From: Flavobacterium nackdongense
GTDB lineage: Bacteria; Bacteroidota; Bacteroidia; Flavobacteriales; Flavobacteriaceae
Assembly (NCBI RefSeq): GCF_004355225.1
Contig: NZ_CP037933.1
Location: 682,001 to 746,000 of the forward strand
Reading direction: 5' to 3'
DNA: 64,000 nucleotides
The notes below the pieces were generated by a model. That model was not told where the DNA came from. It made no database searches and worked only from the letters and a program-made list of their open reading frames with translations. Shown piece by piece: positions 36,519-46,684 of the stretch. Both the position numbers and the translations under genes were made by a program. Numbering within the stretch: position 1 is the stretch's first letter; each line of letters begins with the position of its first letter.

Positions 36519-37337
36519 ATGAATAAGCATTTAATATTTGATGATTTATATGATTTTCAGAGTTATGCTTTTAGACAAAGTAATGCCAGAATAAGATCAT
36601 CAAGAGGATATGCTACAAGTTGGAGCGGTGGTTTAGATTGGAAAGAATCAAAAAAATTAGCTTTAACAGGATGGCAAGATGGTTTAGTTGAAGTTGATAA
36701 ATTTCAGGCCAGAGTAAATGAGTTAATTACCAGTAAAATTATAAGACACAAACCAGTTTATGCAGTAGCAGGAAATTATATTGATATTGGAAATTACCTA
36801 TCAAATGATCCAGAATGTTTCATTACGAAAGAGTATGACGAAAATAATCAACAAGGAAAGATCATTACAATAGTATGCTCCATAAGCTTTTCAGCTGGTA
36901 TTAGTCCAGAAATAATAATTCAAAGAGGTGCTATGATTTGTGCTTTAGTAGATGCTATTGAGTATGCGGGCTACAGAGCAGAAGTCGTATGTAATGACGC
37001 ATCTTCAAATAGCCCTTGGGATAGAGACGGAAACAATAAAGAAGTCGGATGGTTTGAAATAGATGTTACAATAAAGAAAGCAAACCAGCCACTTAATAGG
37101 ATTGAATTGGCTTTTTGTTTGGCACATCCTGCGATGCTAAGAAAATTAATGTTTTCAATAGCAGAAATTGAAGGATGGTCCGATTACGCAACAAATTACG
37201 GTTATCCTTCAAAAGCAACAAATAAAGGTGACATCTATATAGAAGAAGTGTTTACTGGCGTGGTTTCAGACAATAAAGCGATACATTGGATCGTAACAGA
37301 GTTGCAAAATTTAGGCATTACAATAGAAAAAAAGTAA
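36519..37337 (+). CDS. Unrecognised partner of the MoxR/CobS-like ATPase
   Basis: 272 residues, starting 1 base after the ATPase stop. Segments such as 'FDDLYDFQSYAFRQSN', 'TSWSGGLDWKESKKLALTGW' and 'MICALVDAIEYAGYRAEVVC' recur, in my memory, in phage- and plasmid-borne proteins next to CobS-like ATPases (possibly DUF7192). 'CSISFSAGISPEIIIQRGAMICALVDAIE' could be the core of a VWA-like alpha/beta domain with an altered metal site. No enzymatic motif seen. Confidence 0.6.
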   Translation: MNKHLIFDDLYDFQSYAFRQSNARIRSSRGYATSWSGGLDWKESKKLALTGWQDGLVEVDKFQARVNELITSKIIRHKPVYAVAGNYIDIGNYLSNDPECFITKEYDENNQQGKIITIVCSISFSAGISPEIIIQRGAMICALVDAIEYAGYRAEVVCNDASSNSPWDRDGNNKEVGWFEIDVTIKKANQPLNRIELAFCLAHPAMLRKLMFSIAEIEGWSDYATNYGYPSKATNKGDIYIEEVFTGVVSDNKAIHWIVTELQNLGITIEKK

Positions 37338-37418
37338 AAAAGTAAAAAATTAAAAAATAATTAAAATGCGGAAACCGAAAAGCAAATAGAGTAGGTAAAA
37401 AACAATAATTTATTCAAA

Positions 37419-37529
37419 ATGAGCAATCCAAAACCAACCCAAAAACCAAATCCACAATGGCCAAGCAAAACAGGGAACCCTTCGGGAGGAAACAGGGGTA
37501 ACAATCCTCCAAAACCAAAAAAGCAGTAA
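37419..37529 (+). CDS. 36-residue Pro/Asn/Gly-rich peptide
   Basis: Short ORF from ATG 37419 to TAA: 'MSNPKPTQKPNPQWPSKTGN' and then 'PSGGNRGNNPPKPKKQ'. It lies 82 bases behind the gene for the ATPase partner on the same strand. The composition (Pro 10, Asn 7, Lys 6) and 'WPSKTGNPSGGNRGNN' look purposeful rather than random; small proteins of similar composition occur in Flavobacteriia. Disordered, function unknown. Confidence 0.5.
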   Translation: MSNPKPTQKPNPQWPSKTGNPSGGNRGNNPPKPKKQ

Positions 37530-37791
37530 AATACAATTAGTTTAAAAGGAGAGGTATTTCATTTCTAATGCCTATTTTTTGCCAACACCCAACTATCCGA
37601 AGCCTCATCACTTCGGATTTTTCTTTAAGCCAACTTAAGTCCACTAAACACGATTTCGTTCAAAATAATTTCTAGAACTGAATCATTAAAACATACTATT
37701 AAATATTTTGAAAAAATATTCCACTCCAATGAGGGAATACGTAAAGAAACTATTTTTAAACTACATATATTTGTTTTAAGTAAGTAAATAA

Positions 37792-38196
37792 ATGAAAAAA
37801 AACATTCCATTTCTTGTAATCTTCTTGTGCAGCATTTTCGCAAGAGGCCAAGCCATCCAATCGAAAAATCACTCGAACACTGGGTATATCAAAAATGATG
37901 GTAGGATTGAAAATTCATATCATGGTACCGTTGGCTATATAAAAGAGGATGGCACGATTCAAGACCGTAACCATTCCACTTTGGGTTATATCAAAAATGA
38001 TGGCACTATTCAGGATAAAAATCATGCTACTTTAGGATATTTAAAAAGTGATGGAACGGTTCAAGACAGTAATCATTCCACTATAGGTTATATAAAAGAG
38101 GATGGAACAGTTCAGGACGAAAACCATTCTACGATAGGATATGCAAAAGGAATAAGTAAAGCATGGGCAGCGGTACGGTTTTTCTTTTTTAAATGA
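37792..38196 (+). CDS. Exported protein of five tandem 'GYIKxDGTIQDxNHST' repeats
   Basis: 134 residues. A signal peptide ('MKKNIPFLVIFLCSIFARGQA') is followed by five to six repeats of about 18 residues with consensus N-H-S-T-x-G-Y-I-K-x-D-G-T-I-Q-D, then 'GISKAWAAVRFFFFK'. Each repeat should make a beta hairpin, and the whole a small closed beta structure (5-fold beta-flower-type proteins have this look). It has a -7 box TATATTTG at 37766-37773. Its role is unknown; nearness to the adhesin may be fortuitous. Confidence 0.75.
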   Translation: MKKNIPFLVIFLCSIFARGQAIQSKNHSNTGYIKNDGRIENSYHGTVGYIKEDGTIQDRNHSTLGYIKNDGTIQDKNHATLGYLKSDGTVQDSNHSTIGYIKEDGTVQDENHSTIGYAKGISKAWAAVRFFFFK

Positions 38197-38296
38197 GGCA
38201 GTTGTTTCTTTCCTTTTTACGAACCGATTGTGTTTGCTTATTAGAAAAATAATATCATTTCGTATCTAATTTATTTTCAATTAAAATTAACCTCAA

Positions 38297-38344
38297 ATGT
38301 GGAAAGCCGTAAGCAATTGACTTTTATTATGTGTAATTTTGGAG
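38297..38344 (+). promoter_or_regulatory. 48-bp promoter-like element, copy B (adhesin operon)
   Basis: atgtggaaagccgtaag, then TAATTTTG (38334-38341) at the -7 position. It aligns without gaps to the other three copies; the adhesin start follows 73 bases later. Confidence 0.55.
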
Positions 38345-38417
38345 CTTTATGTTTATTCCCCTTGAATTACTAATTTATTGAAAGCCCTATAATCCCCAAA
38401 TAGCCGTTAAAAAATCT

Positions 38418-41400
38418 ATGAGAAGCCTATATAAAATAATTTTTCTGTTTGTTTTATTGAATACCGGATTCAAGTTAAATGCTAAAAATAAAGATTGTGT
38501 AGATTATTTGGCGCTGCCAACTGCAACAATAACAACAAATGCTTCGTCTGTTTGTCTTGGAGGTACAAGTCCTATTATTACTTTGACTGGAAAAAATGGA
38601 GCTGCACCCTACACCTTTGAATATAAAATAGGAACAGGACCCAATATCAGTATAGTTTCGAGCGGTGATATTGCCACTATTCCTGTTTCCACATCTGTTG
38701 CTGGACCACTCACTTATACTGTAGTAAGTGTTAAAGATTCATCCGGAACTCAAGCACTTTCTGATAGTGTAACTGTAACTGTAAACCCATTACCAGTAGT
38801 TGATTTTGCTTTTACTGATAATCAGTGTTCGGGAAGCTCGGTACAATTTACCACAACAAGTGTTGGCAGTTCCTATGCTTGGAATTTTGGAGATGGATCT
38901 ACCTCAACTAGTCAGAATCCTACTCATGTATTTAATAATACTAATGGAAATTCAACGCAATCATTTAATGTAACTTTAACAGTTACTGATGTCAATGGAT
39001 GTACTAATAAAACGACAAAAGTTATCACTATTCAAAATCCAGATACTACTTTAAATTCAGATGCGGTTTCAGATATTTATAATGGATATAAAACTTTTAG
39101 AGTTTGTTCTAATACCGTCTCTGAAATCCAATTTATTAATGCCTCTACAACTTTAGCGACAAACAGTAATTACAGTATCAATTGGGGAGATTCAACTCCT
39201 GATTTTACTTCAAATACATTTTCAACAACTTCTCATACTTATTCTGTTGGATTATGGACATTAACCTACACGGTGAAAGGACAAAATGGATGTTCCATTT
39301 CAAGGATATATAAAGTGTTTGTTGGTAATAATCCAGCAGTAGGTATTGGAAATCCTGGTAATACAAATATTTGTAGTTCAACACCTCTTACATTTCCGAT
39401 TACCGGAACAGAAAACAATCCTCCTGGAACGATTTACACAATTACTTTTAATGATGGTTCAGCACCTTTAACTTTTAATCATCCCCCCCCTGCCTCTGTA
39501 ACACATACTTTTTTAAAAACTTCATGCGGTATTACTAGTAATAATGGTTCAACAATTTATCAAAATTCATTTTCAGCAAATATTGAAGCCTCAAATCCTT
39601 GTGATACTTCGGCAGGAAGCGTTGTTCCTATACGTGTTTCAGTGTCTCCAATTGTTAATTTTACAATACCAAAACCTATAACTTGTACTAATACCCCAAT
39701 CTGTTTAACCAACACAACAATAGGAGGAGCAATACCAACAAATACAACTTGTGGAAATCCAAAATTGATATGGTCAATTTCTCCGTCGACAGGTTTTACA
39801 CTTAGCAGTGGAACTTTGGGCAACGATAACAGTGGCTCTTCAAATACAAATACTTGGACATCGGGTACAAATGATATTTGTCCCGTTTTCAATTTGCCAG
39901 GTATTTATACAATTACATTAAAAGTAGGTGGAAATTCGTGTCCATCTGATCAAATTACCAAAACTATTTGCATTGAACCCCCACTAGTACCAGCATTCAC
40001 TCTTAGCCACATCAGTGGTTGTAGTCCGTTGGCTGTTGGAACTACTAACACTACTGCTACTGCAAATTCTTGTTCGCCTCCAACATACCAATGGAATGTT
40101 ACTTATACTGCTTCAAATTGTGGAACTAGTTCAAATTATACTTTATTAAACGGAACAAGCTTGACCTCTTTTGAGCCCGAATTTAATTTTATAAATTCTG
40201 GAACCTATTCTATAACTTTAACTACTACCAATTCATGCGGTTCTGTTACATCAGCAATTCAAACGGTTACAGTCAAAAAACCACCAACAGTAAGTATAAC
40301 TCCAATTGCTTCCCTTTGTCAAAGTTTGCCAACCACCACAATAAGTCCAGCCGCTACGGTTGTTAACTGCGGAACGCAAAACCCTTTGAGTTATGCTTGG
40401 AGTTTTCCCGGAGGTTCGCCAGCAACTTCAAATTTAGCCGTTCCCGGTCCCATTAGTTACAGTACGACTGGTACTTTTACAGTATCATTAACCGTTACCA
40501 ATGAATGTGGTACAACTACGGCAACAAATCAAACTTTTACCATAAGCGCTTCGCCAACTATAACTGGTACCTTGTTTTCGTGTATTGGTTCTACTTCCCA
40601 ATTAACGGGTTCGGCAACCGCAGCTGCAACAAATCCTTGGATCTCCTCTGCACCGGCAGTTGCTACAGTGAGTTCTGCCGGATTAGTGAAAGGAATTGCA
40701 GCAGGAACGACAACCATTATCTATACCAATAGTCTTGGATGTAAATCAACCGAACTCTTTACAGTCAACCCGACCCCTACCGTTAGTTTTTCGATTCCAA
40801 ACCAGATTCTTTGTTCCGGCGATACATCGACTGCAGTAAACTTAAGCAGTGTTGTGGGAGCAACTATTAATTGGACAGCTGTGCAGCCTGCAGGAATATC
40901 AGGGGTTGTACTAAGTGGCACCACAACCCTTCCTGCTCAAACCTTGATTAATAGCACCAATGCTAATATCGTGGTCACTTACAATGCCACAGCAACTGTA
41001 ACCGGCGGCGCCACTTGTTCTGGAGTCCCATTCCCTTATACCATTACGGTAAAACCGAAACCCTTTATTGCCACCAATATGACTGCTACAACGTGTAGTG
41101 GCAACTTATTTGCCGTTACACCAACTAATGGTGCTGGAAATACTATTCCCATCGGAACGACTTACTCTTGGGGAATACCCCTTGTAACCGGTGGTTTGAC
41201 TGGTGGAGCTGCCGGAACGAATCAAACCGCTATTACAGGCACTTTGACCAATCCCAGTAATAGTTCGCAAACCGCTACTTATACTGTAACTCCATTGTTG
41301 AATGGTTGTTCAGGCTTACCCTTTGATGTGGTTGTCACCGTGCATCCAAAACCTGATGTAAATGCAACGCCAAACCTTGTTCTTTGTGCCGGAGAAACTA

Positions 41401-44400
41401 GTACAGCAATCAATTTTACTGGGTCGGTGTCCGGGGCGACTTTCAATTGGAATTCCAATATCACAAGCATTGGAATTCCAGCTACCGGCATCAACACTAT
41501 TCCTTCCTTTTCGGCTCTAAATACGGGGACAACTCCAATTGTCGCAACTATTACTGTAACACCAACAGCGAATGGATGTCCGGGGACTTCGAAAACCTTT
41601 ACCATCACTGTAAATCCAACACCTACGGTAAATCCTATAAGTAGTATTATACGATGTAATGGCTCAGCAACTGGTCTTATTAACTTTACAGGAACTGTTT
41701 CAGGAACTAGTTTTGAATGGACAAACGACAACACAAGCATAGGTTTGGCAGCAAGCGGAAGCGGGAACATCGCTTCATTTACAGCTATAAATGGTGGTGC
41801 TAGCCCTCAAATTGCCAACATCACAGTCACCCCAAAAGCAAATGGTTGTACCGGAACAGTTAGAACTTTTACCATTACCGTTAATCCTAGTCCAACGGTG
41901 GATTTGCCTTCCAATCAAACGGTTTGCAACGGACAACAAACTACTGCCGTTGCCTTTACAGGATCCCTTATCAATACCCTTTATAATTGGACCAACAATA
42001 ATACAAGTATTGGTCTAGGAGCCTCTGGTGTGGGAGATATCCCTGCATTTACAGCCCTAAATAACGGAACTAATCCGGTTGTTGCCACGATTACAGTGAC
42101 CCCTATTTTGAATGGTTGTACTGGAACTGCTCGAAATTTTACTATTACAGTAAACCCATCGCCTGCAGTCCTCTTTACGCCTTCCAATCAAATTATATGT
42201 TCGGGTTCGGCCTCTGCTTTAGTCAATTTGAGTAGCGCAGCAGCGGGAACTACTTTTGCATGGACAGCGGTGGAACCCGTTGGAATTACGGGAGTCATCA
42301 CGAGTGGTACCAATACTATTCCTGTGCAAACTTTAACCAATTCGACCCATCTCCCGATTGTGGTTACCTATTTGGCAACAGCCGAATCGACTAGTGGGGT
42401 AAGTTGTCAAGGAATTTCATATCCTTATACCATAACTGTTAATCCTGTTCCCTCCATCACCTCTGCCCTAGCTCAAACCATCTGTTCTGCAACTGCTTTT
42501 TCCATCATTCCAGTTGATGGTGGTAGCAATAGTATTCCAGTTGGAACCACTTATTCTTGGGCAGCACCGGTAGTTACCGGAGGAATTATTGGAGGCATAG
42601 CGTCAAACAATCAAGCAACTATTAGTGGTACATTAACCAATCCGACAGATACAGTACAAACAGCAACTTATACCGTAATTCCAAAAGCAGGCAGTTGTAC
42701 AGGCAGTCCCTTTACGGTAGCGATTACCGTTAATCCGTTGCCAAAGGTGCAATTTTCAGGAGCCAATCAAACGATTTGCAGTAGTTCAACAAGTTCAGCC
42801 ATAACGTTATCGAGTCCAACAACAGGCGCTATTAGTTTCAATTGGACGGCAACAATACCAGCTGGAATATCTGGAGCAACTGCAACAGGAACCGACACAA
42901 TTCCTGTCCAATCTTTAACCAATACCACTGCTAGTCCACTGACAGTACTTTATAAAGCAACAGCAACTATACTTACCAACGGTATTTCGTGTACCGGTCC
43001 AAGTTTCGATTATAAAATAACCGTGAATCCAGCTATTACAACATCGAGTGTTTTGTCTAATTATAGTGGTTTCAATGTAAGTGCTGTTGGTGCCTCGGAT
43101 GGATCAATTGATATTACAGTTACAGGAGGCTCTGGAACGTACAGCTATTTATGGTCAGGTCCAGGTTCCTTTTCGGCAACAACCCAAGACATCACCAATG
43201 TGCCTGCGGGAGTATATTCCTTAACAATAAATGACGGGGTTTGCAGTGCTAGGGTATTGAATTTTACTTTGACTTCGCCCCAACCTTTGATAATTCAAGA
43301 AGATCTTTCGGCCCATATTGATGTGAAGTGTTTTGATAATAAGACGGGAGTCCTAAAATTGGATATCACACAAGAATCTGTTGGCCCCTATGATTATTTT
43401 TTGACCCTACAAGGCGGAGGTACTATTACAAGCGTTTTGGATTCGGCAGCCATAAGTTATACTTTTATCAATTTGGCTGCAGGGATTTATGATATTAAAG
43501 TTACCGATGCGAATGGCAGTGTAAAAACTATTGCTGGCATCCTAATCAGTCAACCTAGTGGAGTAACTGCTTCCATAACCTCTCAAACCAATGTCGGTTG
43601 TGCCGGAGATGCCACCGGTTCAGCCACGGTTACGGCTAGTGGCGGAGTCGGCACTTTAACCTATTCTTGGAATACGATTCCCGTTCAAACCTCAACAACA
43701 GCTGCAGGATTGAAGGCAGGAACGTATATTGTTACTATAACCGATACCAATGGTTGTTCCGTTCAAAAACAAGTCCTAATTACCGAGCCTAATGCCATTC
43801 TTACTACCATAAGTGCTCAAACCAATGTCTTATGTTTTGGCAATACTACTGGTTCCGCGACGGTATCTGCTAGCGGAGGAACAGGAATTTTATCCTATTC
43901 TTGGGATACCGTTCCAGTACAAACCACAGCGACTGTTAGTGGATTAGCGGCAGGCAATTATCATTTAACCGTTACTGATGCCAATGGATGTTCTACCATT
44001 CAGTCGGTAATCATTACCCAACCACCGGCAGGACTCAGTTCGACGATTTCGAATTCATCAGATGTTAGTTGCTTTGGAGGAAATGATGGAAGTGCCACTG
44101 CCACCGTTTCTGGCGGAACAGCACCTTATTCCTATATTTGGAATACGATTCCGGCCCAAACATTGGCGACAGCCACAGGATTAAAAGCTGGAACTTACAG
44201 TGTTTCAATATCTGACGTCAATGGTTGCAGCACCTCAACCTCTGTTACTATCAACGAACCTATCGGAATGGTAGCCAGTATTAGTGCTCAAACTAATGTA
44301 TTCTGTTCTGGACACAGCACCGGTTCGGCAACCGTTTCTGCCAGTGGCGGTACTCTTCCTTATACTTATTCTTGGAATACAATACCGGCTCAAACGACCG

Positions 44401-46679
44401 ATGTGGCAGTCAATTTACCCATTGGAACCTATACTGCAACTGTCACCGATGCCAAAGGTTGTACCACAACAGCACAAGCCATTATAACAGAACCCAACGG
44501 CATTGTCACTTCCATCGCTTCACAAACCAATGTAGATTGTTTTGGAAATAGCACAGGAGCTGTAACTGTTTTAGCTAGTGGAGGTGCAGGAACTTTGACT
44601 TATGCTTGGGATACCAATCCGGTACAAACCACCCCTTCTTTAACGGGTTTACTCGCAGGAGTATATCATTTGACTGTAACTGATTCGAACAATTGTACCA
44701 AAGTGCAAACCGTAACCATCACCGAACCCCAAGATATTGTCATCACCACCGATTTAGAAAAAGACATCACTTGCTTTAATGCTGCCAATGGTGAAATCAA
44801 AATCACGATTACTGGAGGCAGCATTCCTTATACTTATGCTTGGACAAAAGATGGACTTCCTTTTAGTACTGCCGAAGATGTATCGAATTTAAGCCCTGGA
44901 ATTTATACTGTAACAGTTTCAGACGCCAATAGTTGCGGTCCAAAAACAGCTTCGTTTACCATTACCCAACCTCCTATTTTAGCTGTGAATTTGAATAATA
45001 AAGCCGATATTTTGTGTTTTGGAGCAGCTACAGGAGCGATAAATGTCAACATTACAGGGGGTACTTTGCCTTATAACTATGCTTGGTCAGGGCCCAATGG
45101 TTTTACAAGTTCAAGTCAAAACTTAACGAATGTCGTCGCGGGATCGTATGCTTTGACAGTTACCGACAATTCAGGTTGCATCAAAACCCTAAGTGTTAGC
45201 TTGACACAACCGACCGCCATTACAATTACCGCAGCTACCACTCCCATTATTTGTTATGGAGGAAATGACGCTTCGATCAGCTTAACCATCACAGGAGGTG
45301 TTGCGCCTTATGCCATCGTTTGGAGCAACTTAGGAAGCGGCAGTTTTCAGGACAATCTATCGGCGGGAGATTATCTAGTGACGGTTACCGATGCTAATAA
45401 TTGTACCTCGACCTTGAATGTCAATATTCCCGAGGCACCCATTTTCACGATAAATCCAGTGGTAAAAAACATTAGTTGTTTTGGCGCTAAAAACGGCAGT
45501 ATCAATCTTAATTTGGTAGGTGGCATTCCTCTTGTAAAACTGGTTTGGGATGATAGTGCCGTGGCGGGAACCACTCGAAATAATCTCGGGCCAGGCTCGT
45601 ACACCGTCACCATCATCGATGGTAAACCCTGCACCATCAAACGAACCTTTATCATATTGGAACCTCAATTACTAGTGTTGCAAGGAAATATCACGAATGC
45701 CCTTGATTGCAACGATGCCAATAGTGGTGCGATAAATCTACTCGTTTCTGGAGGTTCTGCTCCCTTTACTTATTCGTGGTCGAATGGAGCAACAACAGAG
45801 GATTTAACTAATGTTCCCGCGGGAAATTATTTGGTTACTGTAAAAGACGCCAATGGTTGTAGCCAACAAGCGCAATACAGTATCAATCGCCCACCTCCTA
45901 TCACGATTAGTGTGGAAACCAAAACGGATTTTAATTGCGAAACCAAATACGTCAAACAAACGTTCATATCCAAAGTTTCGGGTGGCGTTCCTCCATATCA
46001 ACTGATTTGGTCTAGTGGTACGGTAAGTGGCGCCAATAATGAAATGATGACTACCAATCAAAATGGAACTGTCATTTTAAACGTGACCGATGCCCTTGGC
46101 TGTAAAGCCAATTATACTTTTACGGTTGACATTCCCGTATTAGGTTCCCCTTCTTTCGATGTCAGTTCGACGGCTAATACCAACTATGGAGCTTATTCTA
46201 TCAATGACCCTATTCAATTTACTAATACAGCCACTGGTAATTTTATCAGTATGATTTGGGATTTTGGCGATGGCGCTACCTCTACCGAACTTAATCCCGT
46301 GCATACTTTCGTCAATCCAAAGGATTACGTCGTCACCCAAACAGTCACTTATCCTTTTGGTTGTGTCTATGTACAGAAAATTACCCTTTCAGTAGAAAAA
46401 GGGTATGTATTGGTGGTTCCAACGGCTTTCACTCCCAACAATGATAGTTTAAATGATACTTTTAGACCTGTGACAAAGGGCTTGAAAAAAGTACGTCTGG
46501 ATATTTATGACACTTGGGGATCTTTGATTTATTCTGAAACTGGAGACGTAATAAGGGGTTGGGATGGCAAAATTAAAGGTGGTAATGCTGAAAATGGCAA
46601 TTATTATTCTAAAGTGAGTGGCCTAACTTTTTATGGAACTACTGTCAATGAAAACACCCCATTTGTATTACTAAAATAA
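38418..46679 (+). CDS. Giant SprB-like cell-surface adhesin with type IX secretion (type B) C-terminus
   Basis: 2753 residues. Signal peptide (residues 1-25, 'SLYKIIFLFVLLNTGFKLNA'). PKD domain near 127-210 ('SYAWNFGDGSTSTSQNPTHVF'); beta-sandwich repeats of 85-120 residues to about 1590 (e.g. 'FTITVNPSPTVD', 'SIGLAASG'); then 11 or so SprB repeats of 75-80 residues between about 1620 and 2550 ('GSATVTASGGVGTLTYSW', 'GTYIVTITDTNGCS'); a second PKD near 2595-2660; C-terminal domain from 2665 ('VPTAFTPNNDSLNDTFRP', 'DGKIKGGNAENGNYYSK') of the gliding-associated type B sorting class. SprB-type adhesins move along the cell during gliding. It is followed after 5 bases by its PorP/SprF partner. The protein may equally serve attachment to a particular surface or polysaccharide. 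Confidence 0.92.
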   Translation: MRSLYKIIFLFVLLNTGFKLNAKNKDCVDYLALPTATITTNASSVCLGGTSPIITLTGKNGAAPYTFEYKIGTGPNISIVSSGDIATIPVSTSVAGPLTYTVVSVKDSSGTQALSDSVTVTVNPLPVVDFAFTDNQCSGSSVQFTTTSVGSSYAWNFGDGSTSTSQNPTHVFNNTNGNSTQSFNVTLTVTDVNGCTNKTTKVITIQNPDTTLNSDAVSDIYNGYKTFRVCSNTVSEIQFINASTTLATNSNYSINWGDSTPDFTSNTFSTTSHTYSVGLWTLTYTVKGQNGCSISRIYKVFVGNNPAVGIGNPGNTNICSSTPLTFPITGTENNPPGTIYTITFNDGSAPLTFNHPPPASVTHTFLKTSCGITSNNGSTIYQNSFSANIEASNPCDTSAGSVVPIRVSVSPIVNFTIPKPITCTNTPICLTNTTIGGAIPTNTTCGNPKLIWSISPSTGFTLSSGTLGNDNSGSSNTNTWTSGTNDICPVFNLPGIYTITLKVGGNSCPSDQITKTICIEPPLVPAFTLSHISGCSPLAVGTTNTTATANSCSPPTYQWNVTYTASNCGTSSNYTLLNGTSLTSFEPEFNFINSGTYSITLTTTNSCGSVTSAIQTVTVKKPPTVSITPIASLCQSLPTTTISPAATVVNCGTQNPLSYAWSFPGGSPATSNLAVPGPISYSTTGTFTVSLTVTNECGTTTATNQTFTISASPTITGTLFSCIGSTSQLTGSATAAATNPWISSAPAVATVSSAGLVKGIAAGTTTIIYTNSLGCKSTELFTVNPTPTVSFSIPNQILCSGDTSTAVNLSSVVGATINWTAVQPAGISGVVLSGTTTLPAQTLINSTNANIVVTYNATATVTGGATCSGVPFPYTITVKPKPFIATNMTATTCSGNLFAVTPTNGAGNTIPIGTTYSWGIPLVTGGLTGGAAGTNQTAITGTLTNPSNSSQTATYTVTPLLNGCSGLPFDVVVTVHPKPDVNATPNLVLCAGETSTAINFTGSVSGATFNWNSNITSIGIPATGINTIPSFSALNTGTTPIVATITVTPTANGCPGTSKTFTITVNPTPTVNPISSIIRCNGSATGLINFTGTVSGTSFEWTNDNTSIGLAASGSGNIASFTAINGGASPQIANITVTPKANGCTGTVRTFTITVNPSPTVDLPSNQTVCNGQQTTAVAFTGSLINTLYNWTNNNTSIGLGASGVGDIPAFTALNNGTNPVVATITVTPILNGCTGTARNFTITVNPSPAVLFTPSNQIICSGSASALVNLSSAAAGTTFAWTAVEPVGITGVITSGTNTIPVQTLTNSTHLPIVVTYLATAESTSGVSCQGISYPYTITVNPVPSITSALAQTICSATAFSIIPVDGGSNSIPVGTTYSWAAPVVTGGIIGGIASNNQATISGTLTNPTDTVQTATYTVIPKAGSCTGSPFTVAITVNPLPKVQFSGANQTICSSSTSSAITLSSPTTGAISFNWTATIPAGISGATATGTDTIPVQSLTNTTASPLTVLYKATATILTNGISCTGPSFDYKITVNPAITTSSVLSNYSGFNVSAVGASDGSIDITVTGGSGTYSYLWSGPGSFSATTQDITNVPAGVYSLTINDGVCSARVLNFTLTSPQPLIIQEDLSAHIDVKCFDNKTGVLKLDITQESVGPYDYFLTLQGGGTITSVLDSAAISYTFINLAAGIYDIKVTDANGSVKTIAGILISQPSGVTASITSQTNVGCAGDATGSATVTASGGVGTLTYSWNTIPVQTSTTAAGLKAGTYIVTITDTNGCSVQKQVLITEPNAILTTISAQTNVLCFGNTTGSATVSASGGTGILSYSWDTVPVQTTATVSGLAAGNYHLTVTDANGCSTIQSVIITQPPAGLSSTISNSSDVSCFGGNDGSATATVSGGTAPYSYIWNTIPAQTLATATGLKAGTYSVSISDVNGCSTSTSVTINEPIGMVASISAQTNVFCSGHSTGSATVSASGGTLPYTYSWNTIPAQTTDVAVNLPIGTYTATVTDAKGCTTTAQAIITEPNGIVTSIASQTNVDCFGNSTGAVTVLASGGAGTLTYAWDTNPVQTTPSLTGLLAGVYHLTVTDSNNCTKVQTVTITEPQDIVITTDLEKDITCFNAANGEIKITITGGSIPYTYAWTKDGLPFSTAEDVSNLSPGIYTVTVSDANSCGPKTASFTITQPPILAVNLNNKADILCFGAATGAINVNITGGTLPYNYAWSGPNGFTSSSQNLTNVVAGSYALTVTDNSGCIKTLSVSLTQPTAITITAATTPIICYGGNDASISLTITGGVAPYAIVWSNLGSGSFQDNLSAGDYLVTVTDANNCTSTLNVNIPEAPIFTINPVVKNISCFGAKNGSINLNLVGGIPLVKLVWDDSAVAGTTRNNLGPGSYTVTIIDGKPCTIKRTFIILEPQLLVLQGNITNALDCNDANSGAINLLVSGGSAPFTYSWSNGATTEDLTNVPAGNYLVTVKDANGCSQQAQYSINRPPPITISVETKTDFNCETKYVKQTFISKVSGGVPPYQLIWSSGTVSGANNEMMTTNQNGTVILNVTDALGCKANYTFTVDIPVLGSPSFDVSSTANTNYGAYSINDPIQFTNTATGNFISMIWDFGDGATSTELNPVHTFVNPKDYVVTQTVTYPFGCVYVQKITLSVEKGYVLVVPTAFTPNNDSLNDTFRPVTKGLKKVRLDIYDTWGSLIYSETGDVIRGWDGKIKGGNAENGNYYSKVSGLTFYGTTVNENTPFVLLK

Positions 46680-46684
46680 GCCCT

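Noticed and set aside
38418..46679. Many antisense ORFs of 60-160 codons opposite the adhesin
   Set aside because: They follow from the Thr/Asn-rich codon pattern of the plus-strand gene, lack start signals and show no motifs.
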